A stretch of 64,000 nt of DNA. Origin: Xylogone sp. PMI_703. Taxonomy: Eukaryota; Ascomycota; Leotiomycetes. This document shows positions 23,307 through 34,298 of the stretch, one piece after another. Under the pieces are notes generated by a model. The model was not told where the DNA came from. It ran no database searches and saw only the letters and a list, made by a program, of their open reading frames with translations. The translations under genes were made by a program, and so were the position numbers. The stretch lies in assembly GCA_021399445.1 (NCBI GenBank), contig JAJTUQ010000002.1, positions 7,626,001 through 7,690,000 on the forward strand. The letters run 5' to 3'. Position 1 is the first letter of the stretch; each line of letters begins with the position of its first letter.

Positions 23307-25331
23307 TTAGCTGTTCACTGGAGAGTGGAATGATAAAAGCGATTGGAGCGACTTCTCGAGAATCGAGCGTCGATTGCTCGCATCTGGTGCATCATTTTCC
23401 CAGAACTTGAGCATCTCAATTGCACTGAGTACAGCCTCTTCCCATCCATCAGGGAGCAGTTCACTAACAGTAGGAGAATGCGCAGCTGATAGAAGCACCA
23501 TGGCACTTCTAGCACATGAGTGCATTAGCAGCCAGGTTCCATGGTGACGATGCATAAACCCGGGCCTGCCTGTAGTAAATCTGTCCAAACAGCCTTGAAG
23601 AGCTTTTTGCGTATATCTGTCTGTCAAGACTGATCTTTGTTCCTGGTTGACTGCCATCTCTACAAAAGGCCAGTATAGGAGCTCGTAAAAATCTACTAAG
23701 TGGCACCTAAGGACGAACTTCAAAACATCATCGTCCTTCGTAGGACTTTTCAGGCTAATGATATCGGGCAGTGAATGGACCCATGCTTCAGCTTGCGGCT
23801 CATAAAAAGCTACGGTTGCAAGCAGACGGTCAATTGCCATTTGGTTGTATGGGGGAGATATACGACCGAGATCATTACGAGCCCTGGTATTCAACCTCCT
23901 AAGTGAGATCTCAGCTAGGTAAAAGTACCATGCTCGGTCATCCTCTGCACTGTCCGCTGGGGGAGTTGGGAAATCACCAGGATACACACGGTCTTGCGTC
24001 TGAAAATCAGATAGGTCTAAGCACATGCGCAGCTCCACTTCTGATTTCCAGCAAGACCAATACAACCTTTGTTCCTCTGGTAGGGTATCACTCACGGTGC
24101 TGAGAGGAGTGTGGGAATCTTGAAAAGCCCGTGCCGCAAATTCAAGCTCTTGGCAACAAGCAAGAGCAAGGAGGAAGTGTCTCCACGCTGGGATAGGATC
24201 GAAAACCGACATTAGATATACCCCTGAGTAGAAGAAGCACTGAGCTGCGAGCATCCCACCGCCTGCCATTAATACACCGATTCTCTTCTGTGATGCATTG
24301 AAAAACGATGTGGCAAGATCTAGATTTCCCGGACTCAGGTCCTGAATTTCACCAAATGGGATGGAAATGGCGCCGAGGGCGAACACAAGCAGGATTAAAC
24401 ACGATTCGGCATCCCAGCCGAGGCCCTCAAAACAGGCGTGGTGAACCATCTGACGGAGACGAGTCTCTTCCAGGATCGGGTTCTTAACATGGACATTCTG
24501 AAGAAAACTAGTCAGAAGTTTGTCGCCCGACTTAGAATTCAGTTCATGGAGTAACAAATATGAATCCGTGGATGCGGGCGATGCAGCCGCTGTTCTTTCC
24601 ACTGGTCGTCGCCGTAACAACGTCATGGTATCAGGCTCATTATCCCATCGGCCCTTGAAAACAGACCAGGAAATAACTTCCATGAAGGTAAGCCGCAGAG
24701 GATGGGAGCTAACATGCGTAGTATCAGGGAGAACATCATTGTTGACGCGGACAGCCGGGGCAGGAGGGACAGCTAGCGTTGGAGTGGATGGCCTCTTCTG
24801 CAAATCTTGCTGTAACCGTTGCTGGTACTGTCTCTGTTGCTCTTGAAGTTGCTCCTGCTGGAGCAGTATCAATTGCTGTTGCTGCTGAAGTTGTTGTTGT
24901 TGGGCGGCCAGAAAGTCTTGCAGCTGATCCAAACGTTCCAATATCTTCAAACTAGCCGGGTCAAATGTTGAGAGATCCACAGACGAGCTGACACATGTTG
25001 CCCCAACTTTCTCGCAAAAAGAGCAGGTTGGCTTCTTATTATCACATTTTGTGCGTCTGGCACGGCAAACCTGGCACGCAGTCACTGCACGTTTTCGCGG
25101 ATACGCGGCTGTTCCTCGAGCCGCAGGACGCTTACGCGTGGCAGTTGAGGACGATTGAGCAGGCGGTGATGAGGGTTCCAGATCAGCAACGTCAGCAGCG
25201 TCCGGGGCGTCTGGGGCGCCTGGAGCGTTAGGAGAGACTATTGGTGCAGGTACAGATGGATTGCTCATGGCGAGAAGATTGACGGGGCCAGCTGTGCGCT
25301 CGAGAAATTCCCCGGCGCTGGGAAGAGGCAT
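23307..25331 (-). CDS. Zn2Cys6 transcription factor with glutamine-rich coiled coil
   Basis: Nuclear DNA-binding regulator, 674 residues in one uninterrupted exon. The zinc cluster is complete: Cys86, 89, 96, 103, 106 and 113 (CQVCRARRTKC then CSFCEKVGATC), with a basic stretch just before it. A linker and a long glutamine-rich coiled coil (about 133-177) follow, the usual dimerisation element. The fungal-specific regulatory domain follows from about 260, with DLSDFQTQDRVYPGDFPTPP and DDRAWYFYLAEISLRRL, both common in this class. Residues 24-75 are Ala/Pro/Ser-rich and disordered. It may start at Met22 instead. It is the only intact regulator inside the catabolic run and is the first candidate to bind the twin CGG-N6-CCG palindromes; this is inference from position. 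Confidence 0.93.
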   Translation of the reverse strand: MPLPSAGEFLERTAGPVNLLAMSNPSVPAPIVSPNAPGAPDAPDAADVADLEPSSPPAQSSSTATRKRPAARGTAAYPRKRAVTACQVCRARRTKCDNKKPTCSFCEKVGATCVSSSVDLSTFDPASLKILERLDQLQDFLAAQQQQLQQQQQLILLQQEQLQEQQRQYQQRLQQDLQKRPSTPTLAVPPAPAVRVNNDVLPDTTHVSSHPLRLTFMEVISWSVFKGRWDNEPDTMTLLRRRPVERTAAASPASTDSYLLLHELNSKSGDKLLTSFLQNVHVKNPILEETRLRQMVHHACFEGLGWDAESCLILLVFALGAISIPFGEIQDLSPGNLDLATSFFNASQKRIGVLMAGGGMLAAQCFFYSGVYLMSVFDPIPAWRHFLLALACCQELEFAARAFQDSHTPLSTVSDTLPEEQRLYWSCWKSEVELRMCLDLSDFQTQDRVYPGDFPTPPADSAEDDRAWYFYLAEISLRRLNTRARNDLGRISPPYNQMAIDRLLATVAFYEPQAEAWVHSLPDIISLKSPTKDDDVLKFVLRCHLVDFYELLYWPFVEMAVNQEQRSVLTDRYTQKALQGCLDRFTTGRPGFMHRHHGTWLLMHSCARSAMVLLSAAHSPTVSELLPDGWEEAVLSAIEMLKFWENDAPDASNRRSILEKSLQSLLSFHSPVNS

Positions 25332-26089
25332 CGCGGAGTGTCGTCAACGGCGGCGATCCTGCACTAAAAGTACTATCAAGCACCGACCTTACCTCCACGT
25401 CGGCAATTCCCAATTCAGCTCCAGGATTGCAAGAACAACTAGCCCCTGAGCCGGCTAAATCAACCCGTAATAGAGACGTGGAGAGCGTGAACGGGTCGCG
25501 GAGTGAAATATGGGGAAATTTACCCAGCGCTGATGGCGGAGAACTTGGTGGTTTTGGAGAAAAGTCATCGGACTGGTGGATTGGCCCTTCCCGGATAAAT
25601 TGCGGTAAGTCGGCAGGTGACCAGAGCGTGGTGGAGCTGAGAAAATCTCATAACTTTTGTGACCACTCGCATACACAGTAAGCACTTGCAATAAATTCTG
25701 CATTATTGCCTGCACGTGACTTACACTATCCCTCTTAATTATATGCACATATGCATAATACATACTTCAGTATGACTTCATCCCCTATTACAGTAGGATT
25801 TGTGTGTGGACCAAAGAAGATTAAGTAATCGACGCTGTATCAGCGATAGGAAAAAGTAGGGTTTGTTTATAAAAAAACAGTTGATAAAGAATGGAATGAC
25901 AATCTATTCCCGTGATTACTACCAGAATGGCCCGTAACATCAATAGGTATATCCCTTTAGCAGCTCATAATATCGAATAGAACTATGGAACAAAGTCTCC
26001 CTTACAAACGATTATATATGTATGTATAAGTCTCCCTGACTGAGGTTCACGGGAAAGAGCACCTCTACGGCCACCATACTGTTTCACAC
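25332..26089. other. Promoter of the Zn2Cys6 gene and 3' flank of epoxide hydrolase
   Basis: Overlapping short frames on both strands at 25427-25763 have no support. No copy of the 14-bp palindrome was seen here. AT-rich from 25740 on. Confidence 0.4.
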
Positions 26090-27552
26090 TTATGCCCAGT
26101 ATTCTCCTATCTCTCTCAAGTCACCAACTAACGCTGGTGGATTGTCCAACCCAGCAAAGTGACCACCGAACTCATGATCTGGAGGAAAAATTAGAGGTGG
26201 GTTTCAAAATTACAGTTCTAGTGGAGCTTACTTCGGTATGAGACAAGGTTCCCAACTTGTGCAACCAATTCCTGTGGCCAGAATGCAATATTGTATTTGA
26301 AAGCACTAAAGAGCATCGGTGCGTCCGTTGGGGCTTTGGCGTACGTAGTCCTAAATCTGCCAGGGTTTTGGAAGTATACATACATTGATGAAACGATCGA
26401 TTTGGTGAGATAGTATAAAGAAACGCTCTTCAGAATCTCGTTATGGTTTATAATCGATGGCGCATGGCCAGCCCGGGGATCGGACCCTAGAGTACATCAG
26501 CCAGGAAACTCTCCTCACTTACCTATAGCGGTAACTTACAATCTATAAATTTCTCTCCAATCCATGCTAATTGGCCAACTGGATTATCATAAAGGGCGAG
26601 GCCAATAGTATTGGGCTACGTACATCTTAAGTTGAGGTCAGAGGAATAGCTTGGAATTTGCATACCTTAGTGGACTGCTCAGAGAAATATGCATTGCCAA
26701 CTGTACTCCAGCTTTCAAAACGCCCCTCTTCAAACTCCTCCAAAGGCGAAAGAGTGATATTGAGATCAGCGAGCTCCTCCGAGGTCTTTGGGAAGAATGG
26801 AATAAATGTGAAGTGACCAGCTCGGACTGCCTTGGTGTAGCTTTCGTAAAGACTATAGGCAACGGCGCAACCCCAGTCTGTTCCATGAGTCGCATACTTT
26901 TTATAACCTAAAATATCAGTCATGAGAGTATTAAAGACCCGTGCGGTGTCGGCAACTGTCCAATTTGCCGGTTGCTGTGATGAGAATGCATATCCTGGAA
27001 GAGAAGGCACAACCACGTCAAATGCAACTGATTTTCCACTGGAAGTTGTTGACTTCTGAACCAGCGAATCAATTACCGGCAAGAACTCAAGGAATGATCC
27101 TGGCCAACCATGATTGAGGATTAGAGGAATTGCACCAGGGACTTTTGATTTCTGATGAATAAAATGAATGGTGAGCCCTTCAATCTGAGCTGTAAAGTGA
27201 TCATATCTGCAGATAGGTTAAAGATGCAAAATTAGCAAAAGAATGTAGATGGTGGGAACTTATTGTATACATACTTATTCATTGCCTTTTGCTCCTTCTC
27301 CCAGTTGAAATTTTGTACCCATTCTTTTTGAAGGGACTGAAGAGTTCCAGAAGTGATGCCAGCCGAATCTCCTGGAGACTCAATGACGTTATACAGCCGA
27401 GTGTCTTTAGCTAACTGGATCATGCGAGGCACTCCACTCGAAAGGTTAATTGTAAACGGATGTAGCTTGTAATTGTTCTGGCCACTAATACTTGATGCCA
27501 GAGCACTGCCGGCTAGAAGCATGGATAAAACAGTAAATTTAGATGGTGCCAT
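26090..27552 (-). CDS. Epoxide hydrolase (alpha/beta fold, EHN domain), predicted secreted
   Basis: Adds water to an epoxide to give a vicinal diol. Predicted 412 residues from exons complement(27275-27552, 26666-27206, 26540-26615, 26232-26486, 26090-26178). Residues 1-19 (MAPSKFTVLSMLLAGSALA) form a clear signal peptide, so export or an endomembrane lumen is expected; most relatives are not secreted. The N-terminal EHN domain (about 30-110) contains WVQNFNWEKEQKAMNKYDHF. The oxyanion motif HGWPGS lies at 125-130, the nucleophile Asp203 in HGTDWG, and the catalytic His390 in HEFGGHF. The lid region has the expected aromatic residues. It is divergent from the SDR at 28364 across 811 bp. In the cluster it could detoxify arene oxides or process a terpenoid-like epoxide; the substrate is unknown. 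Confidence 0.93.
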
Positions 27553-28363
27553 CTTGAAGTCTCTTTCTTCAGTGATTTAGGATTGTCCTCCAAATTGCAA
27601 GCTTCTCATTAGAAAATGCAGTATTCTCTTTCTAAACTAATGAAAATTATTACTTATATACTCACCCCAGTACTTCTAATCTCTAAAGAAAGAGTCATCA
27701 TTGTAAATATTAAGTTCCAACGCCGAATATTGTTTAGTGATCAGCAAGGGTTCTCCATACAACATACGTGCACCGTTTGGGTCTTCTCTTCGTTGAGTTC
27801 AGTAATCAATGATCTATAACTGTGAATAGGAATGTAGTAAGCTACAATTTCAAGCTTATCACCTTACAAATTAAAGATGACTGCATACGTATAGCTTAAC
27901 CAATCAAGAATAAATGAAATCTTCTAGACGAAGCCAGTTTTATATGTGTCTAGCTCCGTGGAATCGGGCCAGTACTATCTATTAAGCTTCATTAGAGCTC
28001 CATTAACAATCCGGAGGCAAGTATCCGCGAGAACCCCACCAATCAGGTGGCAAAATTAAGCCTGCAAATGGCAACCCGCTAACCGATTACATAATATAAC
28101 TTGCACGTCTCGAGATGTTTCCAAGAACACTTGATCTCTTACAGTCTTCGGCCGCGGGAATAAGAGTCTTTGTAATGCCTATAACTACAGATCTTACAAA
28201 TCTACTGTGTACCCATCGGCGATTACTACAGATTTCGATGATGTATATAGGCCGACCATTTGGCTGGCGGATGTATGCAATCCATCATCAAGGGTTTTAC
28301 CAGAGAAGATACACAGATACTTCGCACTGCTATTAAGCTGATGAAAATTGGCTCATACTGAAA
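27553..28363. promoter_or_regulatory. Shared divergent promoter of epoxide hydrolase and SDR
   Basis: 811 bp without a gene between two head-to-head starts. No copy of the 14-bp palindrome. CGG triplets occur (for example near 28013 and 28151) but not in a symmetric arrangement. Paired expression of the two genes is plausible. Confidence 0.45.
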
Positions 28364-29307
28364 ATGGCTTTTCCAAACCCGACCTCAAAATATCACCACG
28401 ATCCTACACCGATCACCGACCCAACACAGAAGCATCTCTCAGTAGCAGGAAAAATTGTCCTGGTCACAGGTGGAGGAACAGCTATTGGAGCTGCAACTGT
28501 TGAAGCCTTCTCAAAAGCGCAAGCAGCTCATGTCTTTTTAGTTGGACGACGGTTTCAACTATTAGAGAATGTGACAAACAAGGTATGAATTGCAGAGCAC
28601 GTAGTTCGGTGCTGGAATATAGACTTACCTAATGGCAGCTTTCTCCTCAATACCCCCAAACAAAATTCCATCCGATAGCAGTCGATATCACTCGCGAAAC
28701 TGAAATATCCTCACTTTTTAAAGAAATTAAGAAGGTTGGCCCAATCGACATCCTCATTGCGAACGCTGGGTACCTATCCGAACCCGGTCCCATAGCCACA
28801 TCAGACACGACCGAATGGTGGAAAAGCTTTGAGACCAACGTCTTTGGCACGTATCTCCTGTCGAAATACTTTTTAAATCAACAGCCGGCTCCAAAGGGCA
28901 CACCAATCTTTATCAGTGTCAATACTGGCGTAGCCCACCTTGGCCCACTTGCTGGTCATATGAGCGCATATGGAACTTCGAAACTGGCTGCAGCCTCGTT
29001 AGTAGAGTTTTTAGATACTGAGTATCCGCATATAAAGGCTTTCAATATCAGCCCCGGGGTTATAAAGAGTGAAATGGCTGACAAGGCAAATAATCCAAAT
29101 TTCCCGCCGACCGATTCGCCTTACTTGCCTGCCAATCTGATGGTGTGGTTGTCCAGTCCTGAGTCCGATTTCCTCAAGGGGAAGTTTATTTGGGCCAACT
29201 GGGATATCGAAGAGCTTGTAAAGGCGAAAGATAAGATCACTGCGAACCCAAGTTCGCTGAGACTTTCACTGGAGGGCTGGTGGGACGGGTTTTCGAAGTT
29301 GAAATAG
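28364..29307 (+). CDS. Short-chain dehydrogenase/reductase
   Basis: Classical SDR using NAD(P)H to oxidise or reduce an alcohol/ketone pair. Predicted 295 residues from exons 28364-28582 and 28639-29307. The cofactor motif is T35-G-G-G-T-A-I-G42, with Ala where the second Gly of TGxxxGxG usually is. NAG is at 115-117 and the active site Y184-x3-K188 (YGTSK) is present, with the catalytic serine or threonine around 166-169 (SVNTG). The C-terminal part (from about 250) has the EGWWDGFSKLK ending common in fungal members. No signal peptide, so the partner epoxide hydrolase and this enzyme may act in different compartments. A role after epoxide opening, for example diol oxidation, is inference. 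Confidence 0.92.
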
Positions 29308-32300
29308 AACTTTTGAGATTACTATAGATCAGACTAAAAGACTGAAATCAGGTATAGTAGTTTTACTGCAATTGAAGAATCAAAAAGATATTACTAGTTC
29401 TTGTTTCGATGTATGTTTGTAAACAGATTTGCGAGCACCAGTCATACGACCTCTGCTCCGTAAGCTGCTATTCATCAATTTTGATAATTTCTCACTTAAT
29501 CATTCTGTAATTGAACATTCGTATCTGAAAAAACATCAAGTATTGTGGGACAGGTAAATGATAAGGTAGGGCTTCCGGACTCAACACCTGGCGGTTGTAA
29601 GGGCTGCGTACCTGCAGCACTGCTGAAGCAGTCTCTCTAGAGCCTGTATTACAAATAGGGATCGCATCGATAAATATAACAGCGCCCTTTATTATCACTC
29701 TGACTCTTACTTGGCAACATGAAAAGATTGTCCTATGTTAATTTATTGTTATTACCCTTTCATGTTTCCGTCGATATACTTAAAATATTGGAGTCGCCTC
29801 AGCTAGCCTAGTGTTATTAATAGTCCCAGGTTTGATGACACTATTACTCTAGGTATGCTTCGTCTATACCACAAAAGAACTCTGGGATCAGGCACTTAAG
29901 AATTGCTCGTGATAGAAATCCTCGTTGCACTTTTGATTCTTATTGTAGATAAAATTTCATATATAAATCTCAAGCCTATTATATTCCCATGCCCTCAAGC
30001 GTTGAACCTGATCCGCCACATGTAAATGATCATCATCATCTATACGGTGGAATCCATCAAAATATGCCTTGATCTAACTATGTCCAGAAGACTTCGCCTC
30101 GTATAATCGTAAAATACGAATGTGGCTGTACAGTGGCTGGTCAAGTCTCGTATAGAAAATGCGTTTCTCAAATCCAGGAAGATGAAACTTGCAAAAAAAT
30201 ACCATCATCCATGGCTCTCCCATCGACTTCAGATCATGATCTGCCAGACTCATGGTTGCCTGTTCATAACTCCTGAACAAAACCAGATATCTGCGATGAA
30301 AAGTGGAATATCTGGTAACGGGATCCGTGAGTAGTGGGTCTGTTGAAAATGAAACACGCCATAAAGTACCACCTTGCGATTATATCCACCAACCGTATCT
30401 AATGTGTCGTTGTATCCGCGCTGGTTGGACGTCGGAAGCTTGCTCGGAAAAATGATGGGCGCCCCTTACTAAGCGTTCAAAGGATTGTCTTGTAGCCGAG
30501 GCAAGTTCATTCCCGCCATTCAGGTTAAGAGAAACTAGAGAAAACTATCAGATATTGAACCCGGCATCAATCACCATTAATAGCCAATTAATATTCCGAT
30601 TGAGCTAATTACAAGGCCTGACTCAAGAGGCGACAGCTAGAGGATTTCTTCGGCAAATTCTCTACTAGCCTTGGGAAGTTACTTGGGTAAGCACATATCC
30701 TTAAATAGACAGGGATAAATAGACGACGAAAGTATGCTGCGGCTTCTAGAAGTCGAAGTTCGTATATTACTATACTGTTTATGAGGAGAAGGAAAGGGAG
30801 CCACAAGACTGCATATGACACCCCGGCTCCCTGGCTCCCCATGAGCGGTTATCCCGGCTTTCCCAGTATGCCGGTCACCGAGAGAATACCGTGAATTCAA
30901 TTAGCCTCATTCAGTCCTCGGGCCTACTGGTAACTTATGTCACCAAGTTTCCTTGTAGGAAGGATCAGTAAGCTCTTTTCGGAAATCATTTACGGGTAGC
31001 CCTGGCCTCGGCGATACAACATGGTTAATTGACTAGTGATTTCCGGCGGTAACATCCGGAGTGGCCTTTTAGCGATGCTACATGTACTACTGCCTCGATT
31101 TGGTCCTTGTACTGCAGATAGTCTACTTTGCTCAAGGCATTTTTCTCTTAAGAAAGAAGTCATGCTTACATATGCCAGACCACGGCAGCAGCTTAGGGCT
31201 GCCGTGAGCACGGCACATCTAGCTATCCCTGTAAATCTGCTGTTGATCTAACGGCGTGGCCCTATGCTTAGTTTGAAAAAAGAGGCTCTATTGACACGTG
31301 CTGGGACTAATGATCGCCACAAGCTGTTCCCAAATGGGACTATTTGCCCTTTGCAGGCAGAAGTATCAAAATGGATAAGAGTATTCTGCAAATTAAAGAT
31401 CTTTTTTAATTAGCAATAGTAGTTGTAGTATATGATTATGTTATCGAACTGGAAGATGAAAACCAAACTGAAATATGATTCCCAGCTTACACACTTGTGA
31501 CCTATCATACTCTTATGTCTCCTTTAGGATGCTCTAATACGTTGCCGGTATCCGAATTGGCCCGGGCAAATAATGATTTGGATGCTCACCCAAACTTTTA
31601 AGCGTAATGACTAATTAACAGCATTTGCCATCTTCAATGCGAAAGGCATCAGAAAGGCACCCCGTCGGAAAGCTAACTCATAAAATTCATTAAAACCCGC
31701 TCGCAACTAGAGCCCGACTTTGGGCAAGAATTTGCGACGCTAGCTGGAGCTAAGAGGCACTAAAAGAACCTTAAGTTAAAATCTTGCGACGGGGCTTGAT
31801 TGGCTCAGGGGACTGGAGCTAAGCCTCCAGGAGAACATTCCCATGGTTTTCCAAGTCGGCCAAATATATCTGCTAACATAATGCATTATTAATCCTCTCC
31901 AGCCGGCTCTGTATGCGCGTCTTAGTAATGCTTCTTCGTGAACTTTGTTACGAGGTCCATCCATCCGAATACGTGAGGCCTACGATGCCGAGGACGCTTA
32001 TCACAGCCGCACATTCTTCTGGGCCTCATAGGGTTGTTCGTTGCCAGCAAGGTAAAGCAGTCTCAACCAGCTGACGGCCGCCCCGCAGAGTGCATTCCAT
32101 ATCCACTGTAAGCACCCAGGCTGAATCCTTAAATTAAGCTTGCGAATTCGCTAACCATCGTAAGCCAACCACTCATCGCCGTTGATATCGATCTCGTAGG
32201 ATTTAGTGCTTCATCAGGGCCTGCCATACGAGTGCATGCCTCTTCGTATTTTATTTCGAACAGGCCGAGGGGACACCATCCTTCAACTTTAAAACGAAAA

Positions 32301-32500
32301 GCACAACCCGAGGCCTCTTCAACCCAATTCCGGGTTAAGCCTAGCGCGCTGGACAATCTGGTCAACTTGTTTATTAGTCAGATTTTGACAGTCATCGTAT
32401 GGCAACCAAAAGGGGACGAGAGCATCTATAACTATGTAAAGGCGAGATACAGCTAGTGATGCTTCATTCCAAATTATCTGTAAGATCTAGAGGTAGTATC
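29308..32500. other. 3.2-kb gene-free stretch
   Basis: Short frames only (all under 90 codons). The minus-strand frames at 30609-30900, 31776-31964 and 32129-32365 were read for family motifs and none was convincing. No inverted terminal repeats, long terminal repeats or tRNA were recognised. It may hold relics too decayed to see by eye. The last ~140 bp are the promoter of the next regulator. Confidence 0.4.
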
Positions 32501-34298
32501 ATGGGTGTGCCGATGACTGCTCATGTTAATCTAGGACGGGGCTGTTGGACATGCAAAGGTCGGGCATTCATCCTCCCTAACATTTGCTTGGTATATCTAA
32601 CCCCGAGCCAGATCGCAGAGTAATGTGCGATCGCAGCATGCCAACGTGCCGGACCTGTGCTCGACTGAGACGTACTTGTCTTGGATACGGAGTTCGTCTC
32701 TGCTGGCCCACGACAGAAGAACATCGAAGATCCATCGTTGCTGCTCCTGTTGCCTCCCCTGAGGGAGCTCGTCCAGACCATCGCCCAAGTGGCTGCGATG
32801 ATTTCGTGAATGTGACTTTTCTAGACATGGAGATGTACTATCATGTCTTTAATCCGTCTGGTAAGTATTTTCAGGGGCTGCTTAGGGGTCTTACTAAATA
32901 ATAAACCAGTTCAAATCTTTTATCCTCCACCCTACCTTCACCGAATCTCCGAGTTTAGCCATACAACAACTATGGAGCTAGAAACGGAGTTGATTTCCTA
33001 CTGTGAGGATCAGATGTATAAGATACGTGTGACATTGCTAACTGCCATATGTAGTCTGCTCGGTGGTATCCACAACGATGGTCCCCTTTAACGATAGAAA
33101 GGATCGATTTTCTGACCTACTTCTACGACTTTGCTTTTTCGATGAGAGTTCATCATCTCGTGCAGTACTCCGTGCTCTGCTTGCGTTATCATGGGTCCAC
33201 CGCAATGGTTACCATTACAAAAACAATCAGCTGAAGCTGCAAGCGATCGCTGATATGCGATCTTCCATGAGCGAGCACCTTGGACAGACCAAGGTTATGC
33301 AACACATCGCAGCGGGTATGCTGCTGTGTTCGTTCGAAGTGAGTCGAATACTCATACCAATACTTTGCATGTTTGGAAAAAAGTGGAGTGTATCTAGATG
33401 CTGACGAGCTTAGATATTCGTCCCTTCCGAATCTTCATTTCAGTGGCCGATATATCTAGCCGGTGTGAAGATGGTTATAGAAGCACATTTGCTAAATAAA
33501 GTATTTCCTGACCAGGAAATATCGACATTAGTGTGCTGGACCTACTACCACGACGTCCTTTCTCTCTTTAGCTTCCTACATTGGAAGAAAATTACCCCTG
33601 AGGCAGAGCACCTACGACGGTATAAGAATGTTCCTCTCCGACACTTGATTCACCAACCCAGCTCGAAGGTTCGTTTGCAATTCGATGATTTGCCGTGCAG
33701 GGCACTGCTGAGAAATAACCAGATTGATATAATATTCGGATGCTCTCTAGAGATGCTAGATCTTCTGTATGCAATCTTCAAATTCTACGAGCTGCTTGGA
33801 GATTCGACGACACTATCCGACGACGACATTATTCGGTTTCAAACACTTGACGCTGGGGTACAGAGTATTCAACAGGAGTGGGATCCAGAGCTGGTTACGG
33901 ATGATCCAGCCTCTGTTGAGAATGTAGCAGAGCTATACCGCCTTGCCTCTATCATATACCTTCACAGGAGGATGGAGGTCCTACAGGGACCGTCGCCCTT
34001 AATAGAAATGACAGTGGACAGTGCCTTCGCCGTTGTGTCCAAGCTTAGTGTGTGTGAGCATGCCTTTCCGTTGTCCATTGTTGCATGTGAGGCTAGGACA
34101 GATGAAAGAAGGAGGCAGATCTTAACAGTGATGTCGAGAACCGAGGAACAAAAGAGGAGCCGAAGCTACGTTTGCATTAGGACCTTTATAACGGCGTTTT
34201 GGAACCAAGATGACTTAGATGCGAAAGGAGACATACCTTATTCAAAAAGACTAGATACCTTGATGACTCTGAGTGAATTCCTACCTCCATTGACCTGA
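32501..34298 (+). CDS. Zn2Cys6 transcription factor
   Basis: Nuclear regulator, predicted 522 residues from exons 32501-32558, 32612-32860, 32910-33002, 33055-33338 and 33414-34298. The zinc cluster is complete once the first intron (32559-32611) is removed: Cys15, 18, 25, 32, 35 and 42 (GCWTCKDRRVMC then CRTCARLRRTC), followed by LGYGVRLCWP, as in many mould regulators. The regulatory domain contains ISYFCSVVSTTMVPFNDRKD and SFQWPIYLAGVKMVIEA. The third intron (33003-33054) was chosen because it alone restores the conserved frame. The protein ends soon after the fungal_trans region, a normal length. There is no catabolic gene next to it within 3 kb, so its targets cannot be guessed. Confidence 0.88.

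Noticed and set aside
32129..32365. Minus-strand 78-codon frame as an enzyme fragment
   Set aside because: Some local resemblance to extracellular enzyme sequence in another frame, but too short and broken to name a family.
29308..32500. Transposon relic in the long gene-free stretch
   Set aside because: No terminal repeats, target-site duplications or reverse-transcriptase or transposase motifs were seen by eye.
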